A DNA stretch of 64,000 nucleotides from Bradyrhizobium nivariense (GCF_029846715.1 NZ_JARVWW010000003.1:248001-312000), one strand, 5' to 3'; positions 16,510 to 27,982 are shown, counted from the first letter of the stretch. Notes: a model not told the origin generated them from the letters alone. Numbers and translations: made by a program.

Positions 16510-17370
16510 ATGCGGACTATCAAGCAGCCAGGCGCACCCGTCGCAGAGCGCATCCAATGGGTGGAGGCGAGGGGACGCGCTTTCTCCTTCACGCTTCAAG
16601 CAGGTCTGCCGTTGCTGGAGGCGGCGCGCCGCGGTTTTGCCGCAGAGGGATTTGCCGGCGGCGTGCTGAGCTTCGGGCGCGGCGCGCTCGGGCCGTTCGC
16701 CTATGTCATGCCGGCGCTGTCGAAGACCAGCGAGAACGCCGCGTTCTACAGCGAGACCTTCAGGCCCAGCGGCGTGACGCGCACGAAGCTCGGCAGCATG
16801 ACACTGGGCATGCGCGACGGCGCGCCGTTCTTTCATTGCCATGGGCTGTGGACGGAGGCCGATGGCCGCGCCAGCGGTGGCCACATGCTGCCGGACGAGA
16901 CGGATGTCGCCGAACCGTTCGAGGTCGAGGCCTTCGGTCTCGATGGTGCGATGTTCACCGCCGAGCCCGACCCCGAGACCAATTTCAAGCTGTTCGGGCC
17001 GGTCGCTGCCGCGAGCACCGGCGCGCGCACGACCAGCCGCGCCTTCGCGCTTCGCCTGCGCCCCAACCAGGATTTCGCCGGCTGCCTCGAAGAGTTTTGC
17101 CGCGGGCACGGCATCGCGCGCGCAAAGATCCACGGCGGCGTCGGCTCGACCATTGGCGCGCGCTTCATCCATGGTGGCGTGACCGAGCCGTTTGCGACTG
17201 AGCTGGCGATAGCAGCCGGCACGATTGCGCCCGATCGTTCCGGTGCGCTCGAAGCTGCGCTGGATATCGGCCTGATCGATTACACCGGCGGCATTGCGCA
17301 GGGCCGTCTGATCCGTGGTGACAATCCGGTGCTGATGACCATGGAGCTGGTGCTCGAGGTGTTGGGCTAG
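16510..17370 (+). CDS. PPC/DUF296 domain protein
   Basis: 286 aa, apparently two tandem PPC (DUF296, PCC) domains: about 15-140 with FSFGRGALGPFAYVMPAL and FHCHGLW, and about 170-286 with ARAKIHGGVGSTIGARF and a closing GGDNPV-like strand. Single-domain relatives bind metal through His residues and are linked to DNA-binding in plants and to unknown small-molecule roles in bacteria. It lies 10 bp downstream of the acyl-CoA synthetase, suggesting a shared pathway. Function not predictable. Confidence 0.8.
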   Translation: MRTIKQPGAPVAERIQWVEARGRAFSFTLQAGLPLLEAARRGFAAEGFAGGVLSFGRGALGPFAYVMPALSKTSENAAFYSETFRPSGVTRTKLGSMTLGMRDGAPFFHCHGLWTEADGRASGGHMLPDETDVAEPFEVEAFGLDGAMFTAEPDPETNFKLFGPVAAASTGARTTSRAFALRLRPNQDFAGCLEEFCRGHGIARAKIHGGVGSTIGARFIHGGVTEPFATELAIAAGTIAPDRSGALEAALDIGLIDYTGGIAQGRLIRGDNPVLMTMELVLEVLG

Positions 17371-17384
17371 TCGGCGAGCGGTCG

Positions 17385-19460
17385 TCAGGGGTGAGAACGT
17401 AGTTTGGCAATGGCCAAGAACGTGGATTGACTTACCCCCGAGCTCGATCCTTGAAAGAGGTCGAGCAAGGGAGATTGACCCTGGCCGGTGCTCTGGCTGT
17501 TTCTGACGTCATACATGGCGGAGAAACGGTTCAACAGCTTTGCAACCTTCGCGGGATCGGAGAGATCCTTGATCTTCATGAATCTGTCTACGAACTTGGC
17601 CTGCTGATCGATCGGCATCGCAGCCATCGAGTCAGGCAGATCGAAGGTGGTCCTGAACACCTCCGAAAGAGCCTTGTCGGCAAGGATGTCGTATGCAGAT
17701 GTGATTTCCCCTGCCTTTCGCTGGAAATACAGCGCCAGGCGCACGCCGGGATTCGTATCACCTTGCTGCTGCTCCAGGCTTTGCTGGAGATAGTTCGCTT
17801 GTGTTTCCCGGAATTGATCCCGCTTCTGAGGCCCCATCATCGGGAGGCGCGCGACGTTGCCCTTGCTGTCGAAATTGAACGTCGCCACGATTTCGGCAAA
17901 GCGAGGATCGCTCTCGGTGTTCGCGAAGCTCTTTGGATCGTTCAGGTCGGAGCTGAAGATCTTCTTGAGAAATTCGGTGCTGACCTTCTTGGGATCCAGA
18001 CCCTTGGCCAAGAGAATGAAATCGACCATCGGCCTGTTTGCGAGAAGATCGGAAACACTGTCGATGCCGGCGATGGCTTGCTGATATGCCGACGCATCCT
18101 TCGTGGCCTGTGCCCGAACTGCGGCCTGCTGCTGGGGAGTTGCCGTGCTTGCGCTCTTCACCGCTCCAATGACGTAGTCCTTCGCGATCTGGAGGACTTC
18201 AGCCGAGTCCTGAGCCACCAAGGGGGTCGTCAGATTGCCTTTTGCGTCGAAGTTGAAGGCGCGTGCCAGCTCTAAATATCGATTGTCCTTGAGGGTATAG
18301 ACGTAGCTCGTGGGGTCGTTGATGTCGCTTTCGAGCACGGCCTTGATAGTCGCCGGCGAAACGTTTCCGGGATCGAGGCCGACGGCTCCCAGCGCAAAAT
18401 CATACACGCCTGGTGTCGATACGAACGTCTGGACTGAATTGATCTTGAGGATGGCAGTTCTGAATTGCCTGATTGCAAAAGCTTCGTTCAACGGGCTTGC
18501 CGCCGAATAGACGGCGGACTTGCTGTCGTCGAACCTCTGTTTCGTGATCGAGACATTTGCAGCAGTCTGCGCGGATACGCCAGACGGAAGCGACCCGTCG
18601 GGCGAAAACTCGAACGCGCCGGCCAGGTCTACGAACCCGCCAATCGTCGTTATCTGGTCGCTGAGGCTGGATATGCTGTTGGTATATGACTCGAGGTGAT
18701 ATTTTTCGACGAGGATCTGGACGTTCAACTGGGACACGTTAGCGCCCGGTTGCGAGAGTTGGGCCGTGTAGTCGGCAATCTTCAAGTTGGAGGCGCTGAC
18801 ATCTGATTGGGCTTGAGCACGCTGGGCGTTGAGGCCGGTCAGTTGAGACGCGAAAGTGGTGTTGACGTAGCTGTTTGGATCGGATGGATCGCTGCGCAGG
18901 ACCTGGCTGATCGTGCCAGCCGGCCACTTGCTTTGATCGATACCGTATGCCGAATAGACATAGTTGCGAAGACGGTCGTTGTTCAGGAGTTGGTCTGCAC
19001 TGCTGATCTTGCCGATTTCGGCGCTGTAATAGTTCGAGTCGTTGGCAAGTGCATCGACCTGGCTCTTCTTGGTCGCCGTGTACAGACCGATCGTCTCGTC
19101 GGTTTGGTTCTCCGATTGCGCAACCGGCGTTGCACTCCCATTGAAGGAAAATGCCGCGGCGAACTCGCGGTAACGCTTGTCGACCAGCTTGTTGACGAAG
19201 CTGTTTGCATCGGAGAGGTCGCTCTCCAGCACCTTTTTCATGAAAGCCTTGGCGTACGCCATGTCCTCCAGGCCATACGCCTTCGTTGCATAATGATACA
19301 GGCGGTAGTCTTTCATAAAATCGTCGACGGTCTTCACCTTGCCGATGTTGGCCTTGTAATAGGCGGCCTCTCGCGCCACGTCCGGTTGCTGTTCGACCCG
19401 CGTCAGGGAATTCTTGAGATTGCGCGTGATGTAGCTGTAACCGAAATACGTTGATACCAT
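17385..19460 (-). CDS. DUF1217 repeat protein, probably flagellum-related
   Basis: 691 aa with at least four copies of the DUF1217 unit: each has a helix, an S-D-x-x-D/N-P-x-S segment and an aromatic R-Y/F-x-E-x-A-x-x-F-x-F close (examples ESDLSDANSFVNK, ESDINDPTSYVYT, SSDLNDPKSFANT). No signal peptide or membrane segment. In rhizobia DUF1217 proteins are encoded in flagellar clusters, but no flagellar gene is visible here. It is polar and rich in Ser, Gln and Asn, unlike its Arg/Ala-rich neighbours. ATG 19460 is the only reasonable start. Confidence 0.82.
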   Translation of the reverse strand: MVSTYFGYSYITRNLKNSLTRVEQQPDVAREAAYYKANIGKVKTVDDFMKDYRLYHYATKAYGLEDMAYAKAFMKKVLESDLSDANSFVNKLVDKRYREFAAAFSFNGSATPVAQSENQTDETIGLYTATKKSQVDALANDSNYYSAEIGKISSADQLLNNDRLRNYVYSAYGIDQSKWPAGTISQVLRSDPSDPNSYVNTTFASQLTGLNAQRAQAQSDVSASNLKIADYTAQLSQPGANVSQLNVQILVEKYHLESYTNSISSLSDQITTIGGFVDLAGAFEFSPDGSLPSGVSAQTAANVSITKQRFDDSKSAVYSAASPLNEAFAIRQFRTAILKINSVQTFVSTPGVYDFALGAVGLDPGNVSPATIKAVLESDINDPTSYVYTLKDNRYLELARAFNFDAKGNLTTPLVAQDSAEVLQIAKDYVIGAVKSASTATPQQQAAVRAQATKDASAYQQAIAGIDSVSDLLANRPMVDFILLAKGLDPKKVSTEFLKKIFSSDLNDPKSFANTESDPRFAEIVATFNFDSKGNVARLPMMGPQKRDQFRETQANYLQQSLEQQQGDTNPGVRLALYFQRKAGEITSAYDILADKALSEVFRTTFDLPDSMAAMPIDQQAKFVDRFMKIKDLSDPAKVAKLLNRFSAMYDVRNSQSTGQGQSPLLDLFQGSSSGVSQSTFLAIAKLRSHP

Positions 19461-19787
19461 CGCGCATTCCTCGCGGCTTTACGGTCCCGGACGTCCGCCA
19501 ATCATTGCCGGGTCGCGAGGTGGGAGCTGGCCTCATGCCAGCAAACTGTCTCAGAGCTACGTTCTCTTAAGACGATTCTAGCCGGCAATCTTAGGTTTCA
19601 ATTTACTTCCAAGTGACGCATGCCGGGTTTTGTTGCTGTATGTTTCTCAGATGCAGCTTTCGCGAAGGTGGTGTTCTTGATTTGTTTCGATCAGAAGATC
19701 GATCGGAATGGGTCGGAAGCCGGATATGAGTCGATCACTCCGAAGCGCGGGAGAGGATGGGCGGCCAGCTCTCCGAGGCTCTCCGCT

Positions 19788-19926
19788 CTCGTGTCCCGGA
19801 CGCGACGCAGCGCGTAGCGGTGCGGCGCAGAGCCGGGACCCAGGAAGCCGCACGGACTGCTGATGCATGGGCCCCGGCTCTGCAGCGCACCGCCGAAGGG
19901 GCGCTGCGCCGCGTCCGGGGCACGAG
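19788..19926. repeat. Long inverted repeat, REP/BIME-like element
   Basis: The left arm (19788-19842) and right arm (19868-19926) are imperfect reverse complements over about 55 bases: both contain CCCGGACGCG, a CGCAGCGC core and CAGAGCCGGG. The middle is about 25 bases. Such elements are common and dispersed in Bradyrhizobium-type genomes. It can fold into one long cruciform or RNA hairpin. Confidence 0.75.
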
Positions 19927-19984
19927 CGCAAAATCGTCTTCATATTTCAATCCACCTAGTCCGCGCGGTTTCACATTCTCGCGG

Positions 19985-20440
19985 CACGTCGTGCCCGAGC
20001 TTTGCGTCAGTCACCGCCCTCAAAGATGCCGAGGGCGCAGGGAAGGCCGGGTGCCGGCTGGCACCCGCGGTCCGCTGTGCGCGAAATGCGCTGGAAACAG
20101 GTGCACAGCGGCATACAGGTGAAGCCAAACATCCGGCCTTCCCTGCGCAATGGTTTTACGGCTTATGTCGTGATCTCCCCGGGGAGCGATGCACTATTGC
20201 CCCCGTCGCCTTGCGGATGGCTGATGCTGGCGGACCCGGTCGGGCCGTCACATCACCGCAAGCCTTGGCGCACAGACCCCGGGCGCCAGGACCACACGAT
20301 TTTGCCGTACGAAGGCTGCACCGGTCGTGTGCGCGTGGCGTTCGCTCACGGATCGCTCCGCCCTGCAAACCACCTTCGCGCCGGCGCCGCCCGCGTCCAC
20401 CACGTCCCATCCCGCGTTCGTGACGATCGCGATCCGCCCC
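19985..20440. repeat. Dispersed GC-rich repeat block with 16-bp perfect inverted repeat
   Basis: GCGCAGGGAAGGCCGG (20035-20050) and CCGGCCTTCCCTGCGC (20133-20148) are perfect reverse complements 82 bases apart. The block that follows to about 20440 is of a kind I recognise as widely repeated in Bradyrhizobium, Rhodopseudomonas and Afipia chromosomes, often mis-annotated as short proteins. Copy number cannot be judged from one window. Confidence 0.6.
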
Positions 20441-20685
20441 TCGGCCGGGTTGGGATGATTGTCTATACGGTAATCCGAAATACGGATAAAGAGAATTATT
20501 TTTGTTTGGTATGATTGACCTTCCATTGGGTGTTTTGCCCGCCGGGCGGCGCAAGCAGTTGTGGGCCTGCGAGTACCTGCCGTAACGGCGCCATGAACCG
20601 GTCTCCCCTCGGCCCCAAAATGCGCTAGGGTGATCGCAGCGCGCCTCAAGTCGCGCACGATCAACGAGACGCATGAGGAAACGAG

Positions 20686-21255
20686 ATGAGGGCGACCATT
20701 GGACGGCGCACGGTCATGGCCGCGGTGCTGACGGCTGCGGGAGCGGCGGCTTTGACGGCGGCGTTTGCGCCGGTTTGGGCCCATGGGCCGACCCGGCAGA
20801 AGGCGCGCGAATCCATCGAGATCAACGCCCCGCCGGCCAAGGTGTGGGCGGCGATGGGCAATTTCCAGGACATGAGCTGGCTTCCGCCGGTCACCAAGAC
20901 CGAGGGCGAGAAGGGCAACGAGATCGGCGCGACGCGGAAGCTGACGCTGACGGGAGGAGCGACCGTGGACGAGGAGCTCTACAAGTTCGACGCCGCCGCG
21001 ATGACCTATTCCTACCGGATCACCAATGTGGACGTGAAGGCGCTGCCGGTGACCAATTATTCCTCGACGCTGACGGTGACGCCGAGTGCCGACGGCGAGG
21101 GCTCGACGCTGGAATGGGCCGGCGCGTTCTACCGCGGCTTTCCCAACAACGATCCGCCGCCGGAGCTGAGCGACGAGGCCGCGGTCAAGGCGGTGAAAGG
21201 GCTCTATCAGGCCGGCCTCGAGGCGCTCAAGAAGAAGATCGAGAGCGGAAGCTGA
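20686..21255 (+). CDS. SRPBCC (MxaD-like) periplasmic protein
   Basis: 189 aa with a Tat/Sec-like signal (RRTVMAAVLTAAGAAALTAAF, residues 7-27, cut near VWA-H). The mature part is a START/SRPBCC domain: ESIEINAPPAKVWAAMGNF, then EIGATRKLTL and an amphipathic C-terminal helix (VKGLYQAGLEALKKKIES). MxaD relatives assist methanol dehydrogenase to cytochrome c electron transfer. GAGGAAACG before ATG 20686 gives a good start. It is followed after 2 bp by the YVTN gene. Confidence 0.82.
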   Translation: MRATIGRRTVMAAVLTAAGAAALTAAFAPVWAHGPTRQKARESIEINAPPAKVWAAMGNFQDMSWLPPVTKTEGEKGNEIGATRKLTLTGGATVDEELYKFDAAAMTYSYRITNVDVKALPVTNYSSTLTVTPSADGEGSTLEWAGAFYRGFPNNDPPPELSDEAAVKAVKGLYQAGLEALKKKIESGS

Positions 21256-21257
21256 CC

Positions 21258-22211
21258 GTGCGGGTGCCGGTTCTGGCGGCGCTCGCCGCCAGCCTTTGCC
21301 TCGTCGGCATCGCGCACGCGACTGCCGAAGAGGCGTTCGTCACCAACCAGCTCAGCGACGATCTGATGGTCGTGGACCTCGCCACGGCGCGCAGCGTTGC
21401 GACGATCCCGATCGGCGGCAAGCCGGCGGGCGTCGCCGTCAGCGCGGACGGGCGCTTTGCCTATGTGACGAGCCCGGATGCCAAGGCCGTGACGGTGGTG
21501 GACGCAGCAGCGCGGCAGGTTATTGGGCGGATCGAGGTCGGCGGCGGGCCGCTCGGCATTGCCGTCGCGCCTGATGGCCGCACCGTCTATGTCGCGGACT
21601 GGTACGCGGCGGCGGTGCGTGTGATCGATACGGCCTCGCGCAGCGTTACCGCCAGCATTGCGGTCGGCGCCTCGCCGTCAGGGCTGGCGGTGACGCCTGA
21701 CGGCCATCTGCTGCTCTCGGCCGACCGCGACGACGACAGCGTCTCGGTGGTGGATACGACGACGCGTGCGCGCAAGGCGACCATCAAGGTCGGCACCCGC
21801 CCGTTCGGCGTCACCATCGATGCCGGCGGCAGGCGCGCCTACACCGCCAATGTCGGCTCCAACGACGTCTCGGTGATCGACATCGCCGAAGCGCGCGAGA
21901 TCGGCCGCGTGCCGGTCGGGATGCGTCCCTATGCGGTAGCGCTGACGCTGGGCCGCGGCTTCGTCACCGACCAGTATGGCGGCACCGTCAGCGTGTTCGA
22001 TCTCGCCACGCTCAAGCCGGTGACGCGCATCAATGTCGGCGACTACCCCGAAGGCATCGCCGCGACCGCGGACGGCAAGCGCGTCATCGTCGCCTGCTGG
22101 GAGAGCAACACGCTTCATATCATCGACGCAGCCGAGCTGAAGGTGATCGGCGAGGTCAAGACCGGCGACGGCCCGCGCGCGTTCGGGGCGTTCTTGCGCA
22201 GGACGGAGTAG
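21258..22211 (+). CDS. Periplasmic YVTN beta-propeller protein (GTG start)
   Basis: 317 aa. A signal peptide (VPVLAALAASLCLVGIAHA) leads into about seven YVTN-type blades, each with a VxVxPDGR-like turn followed by YV or VYVAD and then SVSVVD (examples AVSADGRFAYVTSP, AVAPDGRTVYVADW). It resembles the beta-propeller proteins associated with PQQ-dependent alcohol dehydrogenases. GTG 21258 lies 2 bp after the SRPBCC stop and is in frame directly with the signal peptide. The pair suggests a periplasmic alcohol/aldehyde oxidation helper; no dehydrogenase gene is in view. Confidence 0.82.
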   Translation: MRVPVLAALAASLCLVGIAHATAEEAFVTNQLSDDLMVVDLATARSVATIPIGGKPAGVAVSADGRFAYVTSPDAKAVTVVDAAARQVIGRIEVGGGPLGIAVAPDGRTVYVADWYAAAVRVIDTASRSVTASIAVGASPSGLAVTPDGHLLLSADRDDDSVSVVDTTTRARKATIKVGTRPFGVTIDAGGRRAYTANVGSNDVSVIDIAEAREIGRVPVGMRPYAVALTLGRGFVTDQYGGTVSVFDLATLKPVTRINVGDYPEGIAATADGKRVIVACWESNTLHIIDAAELKVIGEVKTGDGPRAFGAFLRRTE

Positions 22212-22225
22212 GGGCCGCGTCGCGG

Positions 22226-23146
22226 CTATTTCAATTCGGCAAACGCCTTCAGCTTCAGGAAGAAATCTCGCAGGATCGGGTTGCGGTCCACGTAGGTTAC
22301 GTAGCGGATCGGATGCCGCCGGCGATCGATGCTCCACGTGATCTGATCGGTGAGAACCGGGGCCGGGATGATCACGCTCGGTGCCCATTCGGGGTTCAGC
22401 AGCCAGCCGACCGGCGCCATGTCCCAGATTTCCTTGGCCCAACCCAGATGATCGGACGAATATTCCTTGAAGCGCATGGCGAGGAACGCGCCGATGCTGC
22501 CGTGCGGTTCGACATAGCGCTCGATCTCCGGCACCGTGCTGTGAAGGTGCGAGGTGACGCCCTTGCACGGCACCAGAACCAGCGGCACGCCGCTGTCGAA
22601 CAGCACCTGCGCGCCGCCGACGTCCTGTTTGAGATTGAACTCGATCGTGTGCGGCCATTCGAGCGCATGGCCGCCGAGCCAGACCACCACGATTCGGGCG
22701 ATGATGTCGGGGGCTTTGAGAAGCGCAGAGGCGACATTGCTGATGGCGCCGATGGCAATGACGTAGAGCGGATTGTCAGGGGAGCCCGCGCGAGTCCGGG
22801 CCACGAGGTCGTCGACGGCGGGCGCCGGCCGCGCCGTCTTGCCGGGGCCGACATAGTCGGTGACGCCGCGATGAACCAGGCCTTCCGGTGCGATGTTCAG
22901 GCGCTCCAGCAGGCGCAGGATTTCCTGATAGCTCAGCTCCATGCCGTGGCCGGGGCTGTCCGAGCGCGCATTGAAGAACGGCGCAGCGTAGATCGCCTCG
23001 ACGTCGAAGCGGTCCTTCGACAGCAGCATTTGCACCAGCGCGAACTGATCGTCGATTTCGTTATAGGTGTCGGTGTCGAGGACGACGCGCACCTTGCCGA
23101 CCGGCGGTTCAAGGAGCTTCAGGCGGGCCGCGTCCGTGAGTGTCAT
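22226..23146 (-). CDS. Nucleoside hydrolase (IunH family)
   Basis: 306 aa. Cleaves the N-glycosidic bond of ribonucleosides. The N-terminal calcium-binding cluster is visible as VVLDTDTYNEIDDQFAL (family D-T-D-x-G-x-D-D; here Y-N-E-I precede the D-D), and the NPLYVIAIGAISNVASAL segment corresponds to the family's L-xx-GPLTN-A block. The usual Gly in DTDxGxDD is Asn, which may mean a variant substrate. GGAG six bases before ATG 23146 fixes the start over the longer open frame. The HAD gene lies 35 bp upstream on the same strand. Confidence 0.88.
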   Translation of the reverse strand: MTLTDAARLKLLEPPVGKVRVVLDTDTYNEIDDQFALVQMLLSKDRFDVEAIYAAPFFNARSDSPGHGMELSYQEILRLLERLNIAPEGLVHRGVTDYVGPGKTARPAPAVDDLVARTRAGSPDNPLYVIAIGAISNVASALLKAPDIIARIVVVWLGGHALEWPHTIEFNLKQDVGGAQVLFDSGVPLVLVPCKGVTSHLHSTVPEIERYVEPHGSIGAFLAMRFKEYSSDHLGWAKEIWDMAPVGWLLNPEWAPSVIIPAPVLTDQITWSIDRRRHPIRYVTYVDRNPILRDFFLKLKAFAELK

Positions 23147-23181
23147 CACCGTCTCCCTGGGCCGGGCGTGGCGATTGCGGA

Positions 23182-23823
23182 TCAGGCTTTGAGTGGAATC
23201 CGGCAAATCACGTCCGCAATCTCCTCCATTTGCGTGAACATGTGATCGGGCGCAAGCGCCTGCAACGCCGCCGGTGCGGCATAACCCCAACTGACCGCGC
23301 CGCAGGCAATCCCGACGGCCCGCGCCGCCTCGATGTCACGCACCTCGTCGCCGATCGAGATGACCTTGCCCGGCTCCACGCCGGCGCGGCGGATGATCCG
23401 GCGAAATTTTGCCGGCTTGCCGAAGATCGATGCCGCGCAATCGAAATACGCGAACAGCGCGGCGGCCTCGCCAAGCTTCTCGCGCGCATTGGCCTCGCTG
23501 TCCGATGTCACCAGCGCAAGCTGCACGCCGTTCTCGGCCAGCGTCCGCAGCATTTCCTCGACGCCCGCAAACAGCGCAATCTCCGCCGACGCCTCCGCCT
23601 TCAGCCGCCGCGCATGCCGCGCGATCGCCGGCAGCTTCCACAGCGGCACCTGGAGGCGGCTGAGGATCTCGCGTGTCGAAGCATGCCGCAGCCCCTCGAC
23701 ATCCTCATCCGCGATGCGGCGAAAATTGAAGCGGTCGGCGACATCGTTGATGGTGCGCAGGAACCACGGAAAGCTGTCGGCCAGCGTGCCGTCGAGGTCG
23801 AAGATGGCGAGGGAGTAGGGCAT
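23182..23823 (-). CDS. HAD-family hydrolase (phosphoglycolate phosphatase-like)
   Basis: 213 aa. HAD motif I is IFDLDGTLADS (nucleophile and acid Asp), motif II is LVTSDS, motif III Lys is in FGKPAKF, and motif IV is SIGDEVRDIEAA. A helical cap lies between motifs I and II, as in subclass I phosphatases. It probably removes phosphate from a small organic phosphate. It precedes the nucleoside hydrolase by 35 bp on the same strand, so nucleotide or ribose-phosphate salvage is a reasonable guess. Confidence 0.9.
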   Translation of the reverse strand: MPYSLAIFDLDGTLADSFPWFLRTINDVADRFNFRRIADEDVEGLRHASTREILSRLQVPLWKLPAIARHARRLKAEASAEIALFAGVEEMLRTLAENGVQLALVTSDSEANAREKLGEAAALFAYFDCAASIFGKPAKFRRIIRRAGVEPGKVISIGDEVRDIEAARAVGIACGAVSWGYAAPAALQALAPDHMFTQMEEIADVICRIPLKA

Positions 23824-23925
23824 GGAGGAGGGGTGGGCTTGCCGGACGGAGCGAGCATCGTGCGCGTCGGCGACACGCTGACAGATGCAATCGGAAATGC
23901 TATATTGACTACACAGAGGTGACAG

Positions 23926-24153
23926 ATGTCGGAGCTACTGGCAAGAATTACGGTCGATCCGGGGCGGATGCACGGACGTCCGTGTATTCGCGGTCTGCGT
24001 ATCACGGTCGCCGACGTCCTGGGGCTGCTGTCTGCCGGACAGTCGCGCGAGAGCATTCTTGAGGACTACCCGTATTTGGAAGAGGCGGATATTGACGCGG
24101 TGCTTGCCTATGCTGCGCGCCAAGTTGATCACCCGATCATAGCGGCCAAATAG
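23926..24153 (+). CDS. DUF433 antitoxin (VapB-like)
   Basis: 75 aa: TVDPGRMHGRPCIRGLRITVADVLGLL, a helical middle and YPYLEEADIDAVLAYAA are the DUF433 pattern. DUF433 proteins are winged-helix antitoxins paired with DUF5615 PIN-like toxins. GAGGTGACAG precedes ATG 23926. The toxin gene follows after a single base. The upstream hexamer TATATTGAC (23902-23910) could be part of an AT-rich promoter. Confidence 0.9.
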   Translation: MSELLARITVDPGRMHGRPCIRGLRITVADVLGLLSAGQSRESILEDYPYLEEADIDAVLAYAARQVDHPIIAAK

Positions 24154-24154
24154 C

Positions 24155-24490
24155 TTGCTTTACCTGATCGATGCTCAGCTTCCACCTGCACTCGCAGAAG
24201 CCATGCGTCGAGTTGGATTCGATGCGGCTCATGTCGCCGAGTTCGGGATGGCGACCGCGACTGACGGAGAGATTTGGAATGAAGCTATTTCTCGCTCAGC
24301 CGTTCTCGTGACCAAAGACCGCGATTTCTCGCTTCTTCGCGCCGCAAAGGGGCAGGGGCCAATCGTGCTGTGGGTCCGCGTCGGCAACATCGACAATCGT
24401 GCGCTGGTCCGCCAGTTTCTGAGCGCCATGCCGCAAATTGTCGAAGCCGTCGCGCGAGGCGAGGCCGTCATTGAATTCGTCGGTGGTTAG
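24155..24490 (+). CDS. DUF5615 PIN-like toxin (TTG start)
   Basis: 111 aa. LYLIDAQLPPALAEAM contains the first acidic residue of the PIN-like active site, the DGEIWNEA segment the next, and VLVTKDRDF the last pair (Lys-Asp-x-Asp). These proteins are predicted RNA-cleaving toxins neutralised by DUF433 partners. The start TTG 24155 lies one base after the antitoxin stop and reads straight into the family N-terminus. The barstar-like gene overlaps its end by 8 bp. Confidence 0.87.
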   Translation: MLYLIDAQLPPALAEAMRRVGFDAAHVAEFGMATATDGEIWNEAISRSAVLVTKDRDFSLLRAAKGQGPIVLWVRVGNIDNRALVRQFLSAMPQIVEAVARGEAVIEFVGG

Positions 24491-24875
24491 CTTGGCAAGC
24501 GGAATTGAACCACCATTCCTATTTCGTCGGGAGGATCTATCGATCAACGCGGCTGTCTGCGCCGGCCTTCCGGCGGACATCTCCAACAGGATGACGCTTC
24601 TTGGCCTGATTGCGCAACAGCTCAGTTTTCCCGACTATTTCGGTGAAAATTGGGATGCGCTTGAGGAGTGTCTGCGCGATCTCTCTTGGTTACCTGCGGG
24701 ACCGGTCGTTCTGGAGCACGCAGACGTGCCACTCGTTCGAGACATCGCAAATGCGAGGATTTATATCGCGATACTCGCCGACGCGACCCGAGACATGTCG
24801 AGGTCGGATCGTCCACTCCGCGTGGTATTCCCACCTGCTTATCGCGACCAGATATCGTGGCTTCTTCGACTGTAG
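24483..24875 (+). CDS. Barstar-family (RNase inhibitor-like) protein
   Basis: About 130 aa. PDYFGENWDALEECLRDL is the barstar signature (aromatic-F-G-x-N-W-D-A-L/F-x-x-x-L-x-D-L), whose acidic helix blocks barnase-type RNases. No barnase-like gene is visible next to it. It overlaps the PIN toxin gene by 8 bp, so it is translationally coupled to the toxin-antitoxin pair. The start is uncertain: GTG 24483 or TTG 24492 both fit, and the frame is open upstream. It may bind a different nuclease, or buffer the adjacent PIN-like toxin; the latter is speculation. Confidence 0.75.
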   Translation: MVSLASGIEPPFLFRREDLSINAAVCAGLPADISNRMTLLGLIAQQLSFPDYFGENWDALEECLRDLSWLPAGPVVLEHADVPLVRDIANARIYIAILADATRDMSRSDRPLRVVFPPAYRDQISWLLRL

Positions 24876-24888
24876 CAGCGAGGCTGCG

Positions 24889-27870
<2,982 letters not shown>

Positions 27871-27967
27871 CCTGGTGGTCCTCAGGGAATCCAAAAGCGC
27901 GCGATCGCGCCAACTTAATAGGCGCGCTTCGCCCGGAACCGGGATCGGCGCCGATGGGGTTGTCAGC

Positions 27968-27982
27968 GAACGTAGGAAGAAC
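27968..27982. promoter_or_regulatory. SOS (LexA) box upstream of uvrA
   Basis: GAAC-N7-GAAC (27968-27971 and 27979-27982, spacer gtaggaa) is a perfect match to the alphaproteobacterial LexA consensus GTTC-N7-GTTC, read on the other strand. It lies 98 bp before the uvrA ATG. An identical-format site precedes ssb. Confidence 0.75.

Larger units (their letters stand above)
19461..20685. other. 1.2-kb non-coding block with repetitive elements
   Basis: No gene is supported. From left: a unique leader of the DUF1217 gene (19461-19785), a 140-bp long inverted repeat (19788-19926), a second repeat block with a perfect 16-bp inverted repeat (19985-20440), an AT-rich stretch (20455-20520), and the promoter region of the SRPBCC gene. 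Open frames across 20000-20670 on both strands have the low-complexity Arg/Pro/Gly composition of translated repeats. Confidence 0.7.

Noticed and set aside
20000..20680. Several overlapping short ORFs suggesting hypothetical proteins
   Set aside because: They are frames through a dispersed repeat block, with Arg/Pro/Gly-rich translations and no start context.
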